Shown here: positions 29,096 through 37,036 of the stretch, piece by piece
Layout: each line of letters starts with the position of its first letter
Position numbering within the stretch: position 1 is the stretch's first letter
Source of the DNA: Boseongicola sp. SB0665_bin_10
GTDB lineage: Bacteria > Pseudomonadota > Alphaproteobacteria > Rhodobacterales > Rhodobacteraceae
DNA: 64,000 bases
Direction of reading: 5' to 3'
Assembly (NCBI GenBank): GCA_009838075.1
Contig: VXSG01000087.1
Location: forward strand, 62,001-126,000
Notes under the pieces: generated by a model
Database searches by the model: none
The model's input: only the letters and a program-made list of their open reading frames with translations
Told to the model about the DNA's origin: nothing
Program-made: the position numbers and the translations under genes

Positions 29096-29914
29096 ATGGC
29101 GTGCTACCTGACGACGGGCAAGCATTTCGGGTTCTACTGGTCCTTTGTCACGGTCCTGGTCCTCCTGGCTGTCACCGCTCCCACCGCCTTGCTCTTCGGC
29201 TTCGGCGGCGCCTCGGCGGCGCGGAGCCAGTTCCCGCCGCTTCGCTGGTTCGGCACGATATACATCTCCATCGTGCGCGGCGTTCCGGACATCGCGTTCT
29301 TTCTCTTCTTCGTCATCGCGCTTGACCAGGGCTTCGAGTTCCTGCGTCATCAGTATCTGTGCCCGGACTGGACCGACAGGATCTGGCAGGGCAACGACTT
29401 CGTCGTCTGCAGTGCGGCCAAGCTGCCCTTGGGCAGCGCGCCGCAGTGGGTGCACGAAGTCTACGGCTTCTTTCTGGCCGTCCTGACATTCGCGATCGTC
29501 TTTGGCGCCTTCGCCGCGAACGTGCTCCACGGCGCGATGCAGGCGGTGCCGCGCGGGCAGATCGAGACGGCGGAAGCCTACGGCATGACGCGCCGCCAGG
29601 CCTTTTGGCACGTGCTCGTCCCGCAAATGTGGATCTACGCGCTGCCCGGCCTGTCCAATCTCTGGATGCTCCTGATCAAGGCGACGCCGCTGCTCTTCCT
29701 GCTCGGCGTTGAAGACATTGTCTATTGGGCACGCGAGCTGGGCGGCACGAAACAGGCACGCTTCTCCGACTACCCGCATGGCGACTGGCGGCTTTGGTAC
29801 TTCCTCGCGCTGCTCGTGTTCTACCTCGCCTTCACCAGGCTCAGCGAGGTCGTCCTGTCACGGCTCACGCGCCGGCTCAGCCACGGACAGGCCACGATCG
29901 GGGCAACGGCATGA
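29096..29914 (+). CDS. Polar amino-acid ABC transporter permease
   Basis: A 272-residue inner-membrane permease of the HisM/HisQ class, with hydrophobic segments and the ATPase-contact loop AANVLHGAMQAVPRGQIETAEAYGMTRRQAFWHVLVPQMW. The ATG at 29096 is the first standard start, but the frame upstream (IFEFCADPTTLDTARW) looks like the conserved N-terminus of this permease subfamily, and the only start-like codon there is ATT at 29048, preceded by GGGAG. The true protein may therefore be 16 residues longer. The stop overlaps the next permease start (ATGA). Confidence 0.9.
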   Translation: MACYLTTGKHFGFYWSFVTVLVLLAVTAPTALLFGFGGASAARSQFPPLRWFGTIYISIVRGVPDIAFFLFFVIALDQGFEFLRHQYLCPDWTDRIWQGNDFVVCSAAKLPLGSAPQWVHEVYGFFLAVLTFAIVFGAFAANVLHGAMQAVPRGQIETAEAYGMTRRQAFWHVLVPQMWIYALPGLSNLWMLLIKATPLLFLLGVEDIVYWARELGGTKQARFSDYPHGDWRLWYFLALLVFYLAFTRLSEVVLSRLTRRLSHGQATIGATA

Positions 29915-30714
29915 GTTGCTGGCAAACCGTCCAGGACTACGGCCTGCGCGCGATCGGCATCGGCGAGCGCCTCCTGCCGCGCGAAGGCTTCGATCTGTGC
30001 CAGCAATTCACCCTGATCGGGTCCGGGCTCATCTGGAACGTCTATTTCGGTCTTCTGGCATTGCTTGTCGGCTTCTTCATCGCCAACGCGGTGGCGCTGT
30101 GCAAGGCATCTTCCAATCCCTGGATCAGGAAGCCTGCCGAGTGGTTCATCCTCGTCTTTCGCGGCTCGCCGCTCTTCATCCAGTTCTTCCTGGCCTATTT
30201 CATCTTCCTGCGCATCAAGCAGGCGGGCTACATGCCCTGGCTCACGTCGGCACAGGCCGGCGCCCTGATCGTTCTCGTGCTGAACACCGCCGCCTATTCC
30301 GGGGAGATCTTCTTTGGCGCATTGCGCACGGTGCCTCGCGGCGAGGTCGAGGCGGCGGATGCCTACGGCTTCACGGGGTGGAAGAGGTTTGTCTCGATTG
30401 TCTGGCCGACAACCATGAGGCTCGCATGGCCAGCCTATACCAACGAGGCCATATTCCTCTTTCACGCAACGACGCTGGTCTTCTTTTCCGGGTTCCCCAC
30501 TTGGAGACAGCAGGGCGACGCGCTCTACTACGCGAACTATTTTGCGGACAAGACGTTCAACCCGTTCATCCCTTACCCGATCGTCGCCTTCTACTTCATC
30601 CTGTTGACCCTTGCCCTGATCGGATCATTCGGCCTCGTCAACCAGCGGCTCAACCGTCACTTGCCGCAGGAGCGCCGCACACGGTTGAAGTTCCGCCCCA
30701 ACATAATCCGGTAA
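29911..30714 (+). CDS. Polar amino-acid ABC transporter permease, second subunit
   Basis: A 267-residue permease partner of the previous gene. LILVFRGSPLFIQFFLAYFIFLRI-type segments follow an N-terminal MSCWQTVQDYGLRAIGIGERLLPREGFDLCQQFTLIGSG that is typical of the subfamily. The contact loop is NTAAYSGEIFFGALRTVPRGEVEAADAYGFTGWKRF. The two permeases are expected to form a heterodimer. Start chosen at the ATGA overlap; an ATG-less upstream extension only shadows the first permease. Substrate specificity (basic amino acid, opine or similar) cannot be told. Confidence 0.92.
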   Translation: MSCWQTVQDYGLRAIGIGERLLPREGFDLCQQFTLIGSGLIWNVYFGLLALLVGFFIANAVALCKASSNPWIRKPAEWFILVFRGSPLFIQFFLAYFIFLRIKQAGYMPWLTSAQAGALIVLVLNTAAYSGEIFFGALRTVPRGEVEAADAYGFTGWKRFVSIVWPTTMRLAWPAYTNEAIFLFHATTLVFFSGFPTWRQQGDALYYANYFADKTFNPFIPYPIVAFYFILLTLALIGSFGLVNQRLNRHLPQERRTRLKFRPNIIR

Positions 30715-30848
30715 CGCGGGCAGCGATTCGGCACATCCGGACCCGGAACGGCCCGGCCTGCTCCCGGGCAAACGCGCGCATGACTGGTCCGTGTGCCATC
30801 GAGCACGCGATGCTTGCCCTCGGCGCGGGAAGCATCTAGGCGGCACCC

Positions 30849-31553
30849 ATGATCCGGTCTGATGATCGCCTGATCGTCGCGCTTGACGTCCCGGACGCAC
30901 TCGCGGGTCTTGAACTCGCGGCGCGCCTTGGCGACAGCGTGTCCTTCTACAAGATCGGGCTTGGAATGCTCACGGGCGGCGGCTTTGCGCTCGCAAGCGA
31001 GCTCAAGCAGGACCATGGCAAGCGCATCTTCCTGGACATGAAGCTCTTCGACATAGGCGCAACGATCGAGGCTGCCACGCGGGGCCTTGCCCGATCCGGC
31101 ATCGATTTCCTGACCGTCCACGGGGATCCGCACGTCGTGCGCGCCGCCTGTGAAGGCGCGGCCGGTTCCCCGATGAGTGTCCTGGCGGTCACGTTCCTCA
31201 CCTCGCTCGACCGAAGCGACCTTGATGCCGCCCAGACAAGGCCGGGAGAGATTGCCGATCTCGTGGCCGAGCGGGCCGGACGGGCATTCGAGGCCGGCGC
31301 CGACGGCGTCATTGCCTCTCCCCTCGAAGTCCGTGCGATCCGCGCGCTGCCCGAAGCCAATGGCAAGCTGGTCGTCACGCCCGGCGTGCGGCCGAGCGGC
31401 GCGGATCCCGGCGACCAAAAGCGGATCGCGACACCGGTCGACGCCATCCGGGACGGCGCCGACCACGTCGTCATCGGCCGCCCCGTCCATCGCGCGCCCG
31501 ATCCCTTGAAGGCGGTGCGCGAAATCGTCGCCTCGATCAGGAGCCTGAACTGA
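30849..31553 (+). CDS. pyrF: Orotidine 5'-phosphate decarboxylase
   Basis: A 234-residue TIM-barrel enzyme that makes UMP from OMP. FLDMKLFDIGATIEAATRGLA (about 59-79) is the family signature with the catalytic Lys-Asp network (DxKxxDI), and LVVTPGVRPSGADPGDQKRIATPVDAIRDGADHVVIGRPV is the phosphate-binding end. Length is normal. It stands alone, 134 bp after the amino-acid importer, and converges with the flavoprotein gene. Confidence 0.97.
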   Translation: MIRSDDRLIVALDVPDALAGLELAARLGDSVSFYKIGLGMLTGGGFALASELKQDHGKRIFLDMKLFDIGATIEAATRGLARSGIDFLTVHGDPHVVRAACEGAAGSPMSVLAVTFLTSLDRSDLDAAQTRPGEIADLVAERAGRAFEAGADGVIASPLEVRAIRALPEANGKLVVTPGVRPSGADPGDQKRIATPVDAIRDGADHVVIGRPVHRAPDPLKAVREIVASIRSLN

Positions 31554-31640
31554 TTGCGGATGTGCCGCCGTGACTCCTGTCGCGAAGGCCGCCGATCGTT
31601 CCGCCGCAACCGTGCGCCAAGGACCGATCGCGCACGTTCA

Positions 31641-32705
31641 TCAGCAGAAGCGCGACGGCAGGAGGGAGCCAACAACGTCAGCAGGCAACGATGGCTTCCT
31701 GTCAAGCACGAGGTCGGCGAGAAGCGCCGCCGCCGCAGGCGCGGTCTGGAAACCGAAGCCTCCCTGGCCCGCCATCCAGAAGAAACCCGGATGGCCCGAC
31801 GCCTCGCCGATGACGAGCGCGCGATCCGGCGCGAAGGTCCTGAGACCCGCCCAGTTGGTTTCCACGCGCACCACCGGCTCGGTCACGTATGGTTCGTAGC
31901 GCGCCAGGCCTTCGGCGAGCACCATGTCGTCCGCCCATGCGTCCATCGGTTCCATCGGATGCTCCTCGGCTGCCGAGACGATCCAGCCACCCGCATCGGG
32001 CTTCGCGTACCAGGTTTCGCCCGGACCCATCAGCAATGGCCAGTTCCTGACGTCGTGCCCGCCCGGCGCAGGCAGACGCGCGACGGACCGGCGGTAGGGT
32101 TGCAGCCCGATTCGCGCCGCGCCTGCCATGGCCGCGATTTCGTCGGCCCAGGCTCCGGCAGCATTGATCACGATGTCGGCCACGATCTCCTCTTCCCCGA
32201 CCCAAAGATGCCAGGAGTCCGCACGCTCGACCTTCGTGACGCCGGCACCGACCCGAATGGTGGCGCCGTGTCGTCGCGCTTCTGACGCCATGGTTTGCAG
32301 GAGACGGTTCGTGTCGATGTCCTGCCCATTTTCGGAATACGCGGCCCGCACGATGTCACGAGACAGGATCGGCACCCGCGAATGCGCGTCCCCCACAGGA
32401 ATTTCCGCAAGGCCCAATGCAGCCATGTCAGCCTCGAACGCGTCCGCGTCTTCGGGAAACGCAACGGCCAGGAGACCCCGTGGAGACAAGGCTTCAAGTG
32501 ATTCGTGAACCGGGCGTGACGTCTGGTTCAGGGCGCGGACAACGTCATTTCCGTAGTCCTCGATGAACATCGCCGCCGAACGCCCGCTCGCGTGGTAGCC
32601 AAGCGCGGTCTCGCGTTCCAGCACCAGAACGCGGGTCGACGGCGCCAGTGCCGCCGCCGCGGCAAGCCCCGCAATGCCGCCTCCGATTATGGTGACGCGC
32701 GTCAC
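31641..32705 (-). CDS. FAD-dependent D-amino acid dehydrogenase-like oxidoreductase
   Basis: A 354-residue DAO-family flavoprotein. The dinucleotide-binding start is VTRVTIIGGGIAGLAAAAALA followed by LERETALGYHASGRSAAMFIEDYGN, a pattern close to D-arginine dehydrogenases (GYHSTGRSAA). The C-terminal FAD segment is PDRALVIGEASGHPGFFWMAGQGGFGFQTAPAAAALL. The GTG at 32705 overlaps the aldo/keto reductase stop (GTGA); earlier starts would run inside that gene. Likely oxidises a D- or N-substituted amino acid and passes electrons to the quinone pool; the substrate is unknown. Confidence 0.87.
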   Translation of the reverse strand: MTRVTIIGGGIAGLAAAAALAPSTRVLVLERETALGYHASGRSAAMFIEDYGNDVVRALNQTSRPVHESLEALSPRGLLAVAFPEDADAFEADMAALGLAEIPVGDAHSRVPILSRDIVRAAYSENGQDIDTNRLLQTMASEARRHGATIRVGAGVTKVERADSWHLWVGEEEIVADIVINAAGAWADEIAAMAGAARIGLQPYRRSVARLPAPGGHDVRNWPLLMGPGETWYAKPDAGGWIVSAAEEHPMEPMDAWADDMVLAEGLARYEPYVTEPVVRVETNWAGLRTFAPDRALVIGEASGHPGFFWMAGQGGFGFQTAPAAAALLADLVLDRKPSLPADVVGSLLPSRFC

Positions 32706-33613
32706 GCTTCCTCCAACCGGTCGGTCGCGTGACGGGGCGCGGGCGACAACGCCGAGAGCCGGGCATGGTGCGCATCGTCGATCTCGAAATCGATGGCCGC
32801 GGGTGACGGCCCAAGCTGCCCCGTCGACCTTGCCGCGACGACGGGACCCCATACGCCCCGATGCCGCGCGACCCCTGCCACCGCCAGGGTCGCCGGGGCC
32901 GTGCCGACCTCCTCCGCGATCCTGGCCAGTTTCGCCACCGCCTCGTGCATCCAGTCGAACCCGCAGCGAGCGGCACAGGTGACATTGTTCGTGAGACGGC
33001 CTGTTGCTCCGCAAGCGTGTTTCCCGGTCAGGAGTCCGCCGCCGAGCGGGGAATACGCACAGGCGGCGAATTCCTCGGCAACGGCCATTGGAAGGATCTC
33101 GACCTCCACCTGTCGCTTCACCATGGTGAACATCGGCTGGAGGAACTGGATTTCGACACCATGCCCGTGCGCGACCCCTCGTGCCTTCATCACCTGCCAG
33201 GCGGCGTAACTGGATACGCCGAAGGCGCGCACCGAACCGTCTTCCCTGTACCCGGCAAGCGTTTCGAACGTCTCCTCAAGCGGCGTCTCCCCATCCCAGC
33301 GGTGGAGACAGAGGAGATCGACGGCCGCCATGCCAAGCCGCCTTCGGCTCGCGCCGAATTCCTCTGCGATCCGCGACCGGCATGCGCCGTGATACCCGCA
33401 TTTCGTGGCGACGAAATCGTCCTCGCGCTCAGGTGCGACCAGCCGTCCGGAGATTTCCTCGGAACGGCCATCGGAATGGAGAGACGTCGTGTCAAGGAAG
33501 TTGACGCCCGCCTCCCGGCAGGCCGCATACATCTTCGCGGAGGCGGATTCGTCGGCGGCACCGCCGAACTGCATCGTGCCGAGTCTGAATCTCGACAGGG
33601 CCTGCCCCGACAT
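32702..33613 (-). CDS. Aldo/keto reductase
   Basis: A 303-residue aldo/keto reductase. LSRFRLGTMQFGGAADESASAKMYAACREAGVNFLDTTSLHSDGRSEEISGRLV is the family start, though the usual catalytic Tyr (in DTAxxYG) is replaced by a DTTSLHSDG segment, an unusual feature. DLLCLHRWDGETPLEETFETLAGYREDGSVRAFGVSSY and AYSPLGGGLLTGKH follow the barrel pattern. The catalytic Lys is probably in FVATKCGY. Start at 33613 has GGAG upstream; 33631 is an alternative. It is coupled to the flavoprotein gene downstream. Confidence 0.85.
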   Translation of the reverse strand: MSGQALSRFRLGTMQFGGAADESASAKMYAACREAGVNFLDTTSLHSDGRSEEISGRLVAPEREDDFVATKCGYHGACRSRIAEEFGASRRRLGMAAVDLLCLHRWDGETPLEETFETLAGYREDGSVRAFGVSSYAAWQVMKARGVAHGHGVEIQFLQPMFTMVKRQVEVEILPMAVAEEFAACAYSPLGGGLLTGKHACGATGRLTNNVTCAARCGFDWMHEAVAKLARIAEEVGTAPATLAVAGVARHRGVWGPVVAARSTGQLGPSPAAIDFEIDDAHHARLSALSPAPRHATDRLEEA

Positions 33614-33743
33614 CGTTCTCAACTCCGGCATCGGTTCAGCGCGAATCCGTTTCCGACGACCCCAGGTTCGGGAAAGGCGCATATCGACGGCAAGCCCGGA
33701 GCGGCGCCGGCGGGGGCGCCGGCCCCGCGCCCGGCGGGGGCGG

Positions 33744-34820
33744 TCAATTGGGAATTTCGCCCGTGATCCCCTCGACATAGAAGTTCATGCCGACCAGCGT
33801 TCCGTCATCGGCGGTCTCGCCTTCAGCCAGCCACGGAGATCCGTCCTGCTTGTTCAGCGGCCCGGTGAACGCATGATACTCCCCGCTTCCGAGCGCATCA
33901 CGCATCGCTTCGGCTTCGGCCTTGACGTCCGCGGGCACCGCTTCCGTGATTTCGCCGATCTCGACCATGCCGGGGCCGATGCCGTCCCAAGTGTCAACGC
34001 TCTCCCAGGTGCCGTCCATCACGGCCTGCACCCTTGCGATGTAGTACGGCGCCCAGTTGTCGATGATCGAGCTCACGCGCGGCAGCGGCGCGTATTCCGA
34101 CATGTCCGAGGCCTGGCCAAAGGAGATCACGCCCGCCTCGGCAGCGGCTGCCTGCGGCGCGGTCGAATCCGTATGCTGCAGGACGACGTCCACGCCGTTG
34201 TCGATAAGCGCCTTCGCGGCATCCGCCTCTTTCGGAGGGTCGAACCATGTGTAGACCCAGATCACGCTCAATTCCACATCGGGATTTGCCTTCTTGGCAT
34301 GGATGTAGGTCGAGTTGATGCCCCGAATGACCTCCGGGATCGGGAAGGACGCGATGTAACCGATCTTGTTGGTCTTCGTCATCTTGCCCGCGATATGGCC
34401 CTGCACTGCACGTCCCTCGTAGAATCGCGCGGAATACGTGCTGACGTTGTCGGCGCGCTTGTAGCCGGTTGCGTGCTCGAACTTCACGTCCGGGAACTTG
34501 GCGGCCACGTTGATCGTCGGATCCATGTACCCGAACGAGGTCGTGAATATGATGTCCGCGCCCTGAAGAGCCATCTGGGTCATTGCCCGCTCGGCATCAG
34601 CGCCCTCGGGCACGTTTTCCTGATAGACGGTCTCGACCTTGTCGCCAAAATGCTCCTGAACGGCCAGAAGGCCTTGGTGGTGTTCATAGGTCCAGCCGCC
34701 GTCTCCGATCGGCCCGACATAGACAAATCCGGCCTTGACCGGTCCGTCGCCATGGCTGCCGCCGAAAGCCGGCAAGCCCATCGACATTGCGGCCGCAGCC
34801 GCCAGTAGTGTGATTTTCAT
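33744..34820 (-). CDS. BMP family ABC transporter substrate-binding protein
   Basis: A 358-residue binding protein of the BMP/PnrA family, which usually binds nucleosides or purines. Sec signal peptide MKITLLAAAAAMSMGLPAFGGS (no lipobox Cys). Mature start VKAGFVYVGPIGDGGWTYEHHQGLLAVQEHFGDKVETVYQENVPEG is the family pattern, followed by ADIIFTTSFGYMDPT and YEGRAVQGHIAGKMTKTNKIGYIASFPIPEVIRGINS. ATG at 34820; the frame open upstream lacks support. A very GC-rich patch (about 33696-33741) with potential hairpins follows the stop. First gene of a four-gene importer on the minus strand by position, though the permease and ATPase genes lie upstream. Confidence 0.92.
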   Translation of the reverse strand: MKITLLAAAAAMSMGLPAFGGSHGDGPVKAGFVYVGPIGDGGWTYEHHQGLLAVQEHFGDKVETVYQENVPEGADAERAMTQMALQGADIIFTTSFGYMDPTINVAAKFPDVKFEHATGYKRADNVSTYSARFYEGRAVQGHIAGKMTKTNKIGYIASFPIPEVIRGINSTYIHAKKANPDVELSVIWVYTWFDPPKEADAAKALIDNGVDVVLQHTDSTAPQAAAAEAGVISFGQASDMSEYAPLPRVSSIIDNWAPYYIARVQAVMDGTWESVDTWDGIGPGMVEIGEITEAVPADVKAEAEAMRDALGSGEYHAFTGPLNKQDGSPWLAEGETADDGTLVGMNFYVEGITGEIPN

Positions 34821-34857
34821 CGTGTTTTCCCCCAGTTTGACAGTGCAAGGACTCTTC

Positions 34858-35790
34858 TCAGCCCGAAGCGTGGAACGTGCGACCGAGCGAGTTCGGCGCA
34901 TTCGCCTGTGCACGCCTCTTGTCGGACGAAATGATGACCAGCACAAGGATGGTAATCAGGTAGGGCGACATCGACAAGAGTTCGACGGGAATGGCTATCC
35001 CTGCCGCCTGCAGGTTCAGCTGCAGAACGCTCACGCCGCCAAAGAGATAGGCGCCGAGCAGGACCCGCCAGGCCCGCCAGGAGCCGAAGACCACGATCGC
35101 CAGCGCGATCCACCCCCGCCCGGCCGTCATGCCCTCCGTCCATTGCGGCACGATGACGAGGCTCAGGCAGGCCCCGCCCAGCCCTGCGAGCGCGCCGCCA
35201 AACGCGATCGCCGCAAGCCTCGTGCCCAGCACCGAGTAGCCGAGCGCGTGCGCCGCTTCATGGCTTTCGCCCACGGCACGAAGAACCAGGCCGGACCGGG
35301 TGGATCTCAGGTACCACCAGACGCCCACTACCAGGGCCAGCGACAGGTAGACCAGGGCATGCTGGCTGAACAGGACCGGTCCCAGGATCGGCAGGTCCGA
35401 GAGAACGGGAAGTTCCAGTCTCGGAGATGCGGGAGGGCGAATGCCCACGTAGCCTTGGCCCATCAGCGAAGAGATCCCAAGCCCGAACAGCGTCAGTCCC
35501 AGCCCGGTGGCCACTTGATTTGACAGGAGAACCTGCGTCAGCACCCCGAACAGAAGCGCCAGCGCGGCGGCAGCGGCGGCGGCGGCCAGGAAGCCCAGGG
35601 CGGGCGAGCCGCTTTCTACTGCAGCGATGAAGCCCGCGACCGCGCCAACGATCATCATGCCCTCGACGCCCAGGTTCAGAACGCCCGACTTCTCGACCAC
35701 GAGTTCGCCCATGGCTGACAGCAGGATGGGCGTTGACGCCAGCAACAGCGCCGCGACCAGCAGGTCAGGGTTGATTGATCCCAGGTCCAT
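34858..35790 (-). CDS. BMP-type ABC transporter permease (YufQ type)
   Basis: A 310-residue membrane protein of the BPD_transp_2 family paired with BMP transporters. MGELVVEKSGVLNLGVEGMMIVGAVAGF (about 27-54) and VGESHEAAHALGYSVLGTRLAAIAFGGALAGLGGA are the subfamily motifs. About eight to ten hydrophobic segments are visible. ATG at 35790 gives MDLGSINPDLLVAALLLAS; the upstream extension is Arg-rich and unlikely. It lies 37 bp before the binding-protein gene in the direction of transcription. Confidence 0.92.
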   Translation of the reverse strand: MDLGSINPDLLVAALLLASTPILLSAMGELVVEKSGVLNLGVEGMMIVGAVAGFIAAVESGSPALGFLAAAAAAAALALLFGVLTQVLLSNQVATGLGLTLFGLGISSLMGQGYVGIRPPASPRLELPVLSDLPILGPVLFSQHALVYLSLALVVGVWWYLRSTRSGLVLRAVGESHEAAHALGYSVLGTRLAAIAFGGALAGLGGACLSLVIVPQWTEGMTAGRGWIALAIVVFGSWRAWRVLLGAYLFGGVSVLQLNLQAAGIAIPVELLSMSPYLITILVLVIISSDKRRAQANAPNSLGRTFHASG

Positions 35791-35950
35791 CACGGCGACT
35801 TTCCGGCCGTCCGCGCGACGCCCCGCACCGGATGCCCTCGCTTCCCTTGACCTGGACATGACGGCGACCGAACGCACCTCACCGCAGGATTGCGCGTTTC
35901 GCGCGGCAAGGCCAATCGGCGCATGGCTGACCGGTCGATTCCGACGTCAC

Positions 35951-37036
35951 TCATGCCCGTGCCCTCGCATCGATCCTGATACGGTAGTTCGTCAAGACGT
36001 CGAGGGCCAGGAGGAAGAACAGGAGCAATCCCTGAAACACCTGGATTGCCGCCGCAGGCACGCCCAACGTGGCCTGGGCCGCCTCTCCGCCAATGTAGGT
36101 CAGGGCCATCAGGAATCCTGCAAGCAGGATGCCGACCGGATGCAGCCGTCCGAGAAATGCCACGATGATCGCCGTGAACCCGTATCCCACGTTGAAGTCG
36201 ATGTTGATCTGCCCGGCGGGACCGGCGACCTCGAAGAGCCCCGCGAACCCGGCCAGCGCGCCAGACATGCCCAGGCAGGTCAGCACCAGCAACCCCGGGT
36301 TCACGCCTGCGAACCGGGCGGCGCGCGGGCTCGCACCTGCAAGACGGATATTGAACCCCAGGATGTGACGGGACAGCAGGACGTGGCCCAGAATGACTGC
36401 AATGAATGCGGCGACGACGCCCCAGTGCATGCCCGACCCCGCAATCAGCTCATGATTCGCCGCCGCATCGTAATGCCTGAGGTTGCGCGAACCGGGAAAT
36501 CCGGATCCGTCCGGACTCCTCAGGGGACCAAGCGCCATCCAGGCCAGTATCTGCTCGGCAACATACACCAGCAGAAGCGAGACCAGGATCTCGTTGGTGT
36601 TGAAGCGCGTCCGGAGAATTCCGGGGATCATCGCCCAAAGGAATCCCCCCAGTCCGCCTGCAAGCACCATCATCGGAAAGACCAGCCATCGTGCTTCCAG
36701 CGGGTAGAAGGCCAGACCGACCGCGGCCCCGCAGATCGCCCCCATGATGTACTGGCCTTCCGCGCCGATGTTCCAGACGCCGGCGCGAAACCCGAGCGAA
36801 AGCCCGATCGCGATCAGGACCAGGGGGCCGGCCTTCACCAGCAACTGTCCCCGATAGTAGAACGCGAACTCGCCGAGAACCGGATCCCAGAAAATCGTTC
36901 GGATCACGAGCAGTGGATCCTTGCCCAGGAACGCGAACAGCAGGCCCCCCGCGACCATTGTCGCAAGCACCGCGAGCAGCGGTGTTGCCCACGCCCAGGC
37001 GCGGGACGGCGCGGGACGGCGCTCCAGCCGGATCAC
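35951..37036 (-). CDS. BMP-type ABC transporter permease (YufP type)
   Basis: A 361-residue permease, partner of the previous one. GLSLGFRAGVWNIGAEGQYIMGAICGAAVGL and FNTNEILVSLLLVYVAEQILAWMALGPL are characteristic of this subfamily, and GYGFTAIIVAFLGRLHPVGILLAGFLMALTYIGGEAAQ is the C-terminal family block. Start is GTG at 37036, overlapping the ATPase stop (GTGA). A 160-bp gap separates it from the next permease. Confidence 0.92.
   Translation of the reverse strand: MIRLERRPAPSRAWAWATPLLAVLATMVAGGLLFAFLGKDPLLVIRTIFWDPVLGEFAFYYRGQLLVKAGPLVLIAIGLSLGFRAGVWNIGAEGQYIMGAICGAAVGLAFYPLEARWLVFPMMVLAGGLGGFLWAMIPGILRTRFNTNEILVSLLLVYVAEQILAWMALGPLRSPDGSGFPGSRNLRHYDAAANHELIAGSGMHWGVVAAFIAVILGHVLLSRHILGFNIRLAGASPRAARFAGVNPGLLVLTCLGMSGALAGFAGLFEVAGPAGQINIDFNVGYGFTAIIVAFLGRLHPVGILLAGFLMALTYIGGEAAQATLGVPAAAIQVFQGLLLFFLLALDVLTNYRIRIDARARA

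Noticed and set aside
30751-30769. Small GC hairpin after the second amino-acid permease
   Set aside because: Only 6 bp of stem and no T-run; too weak to call a terminator in such GC-rich DNA.
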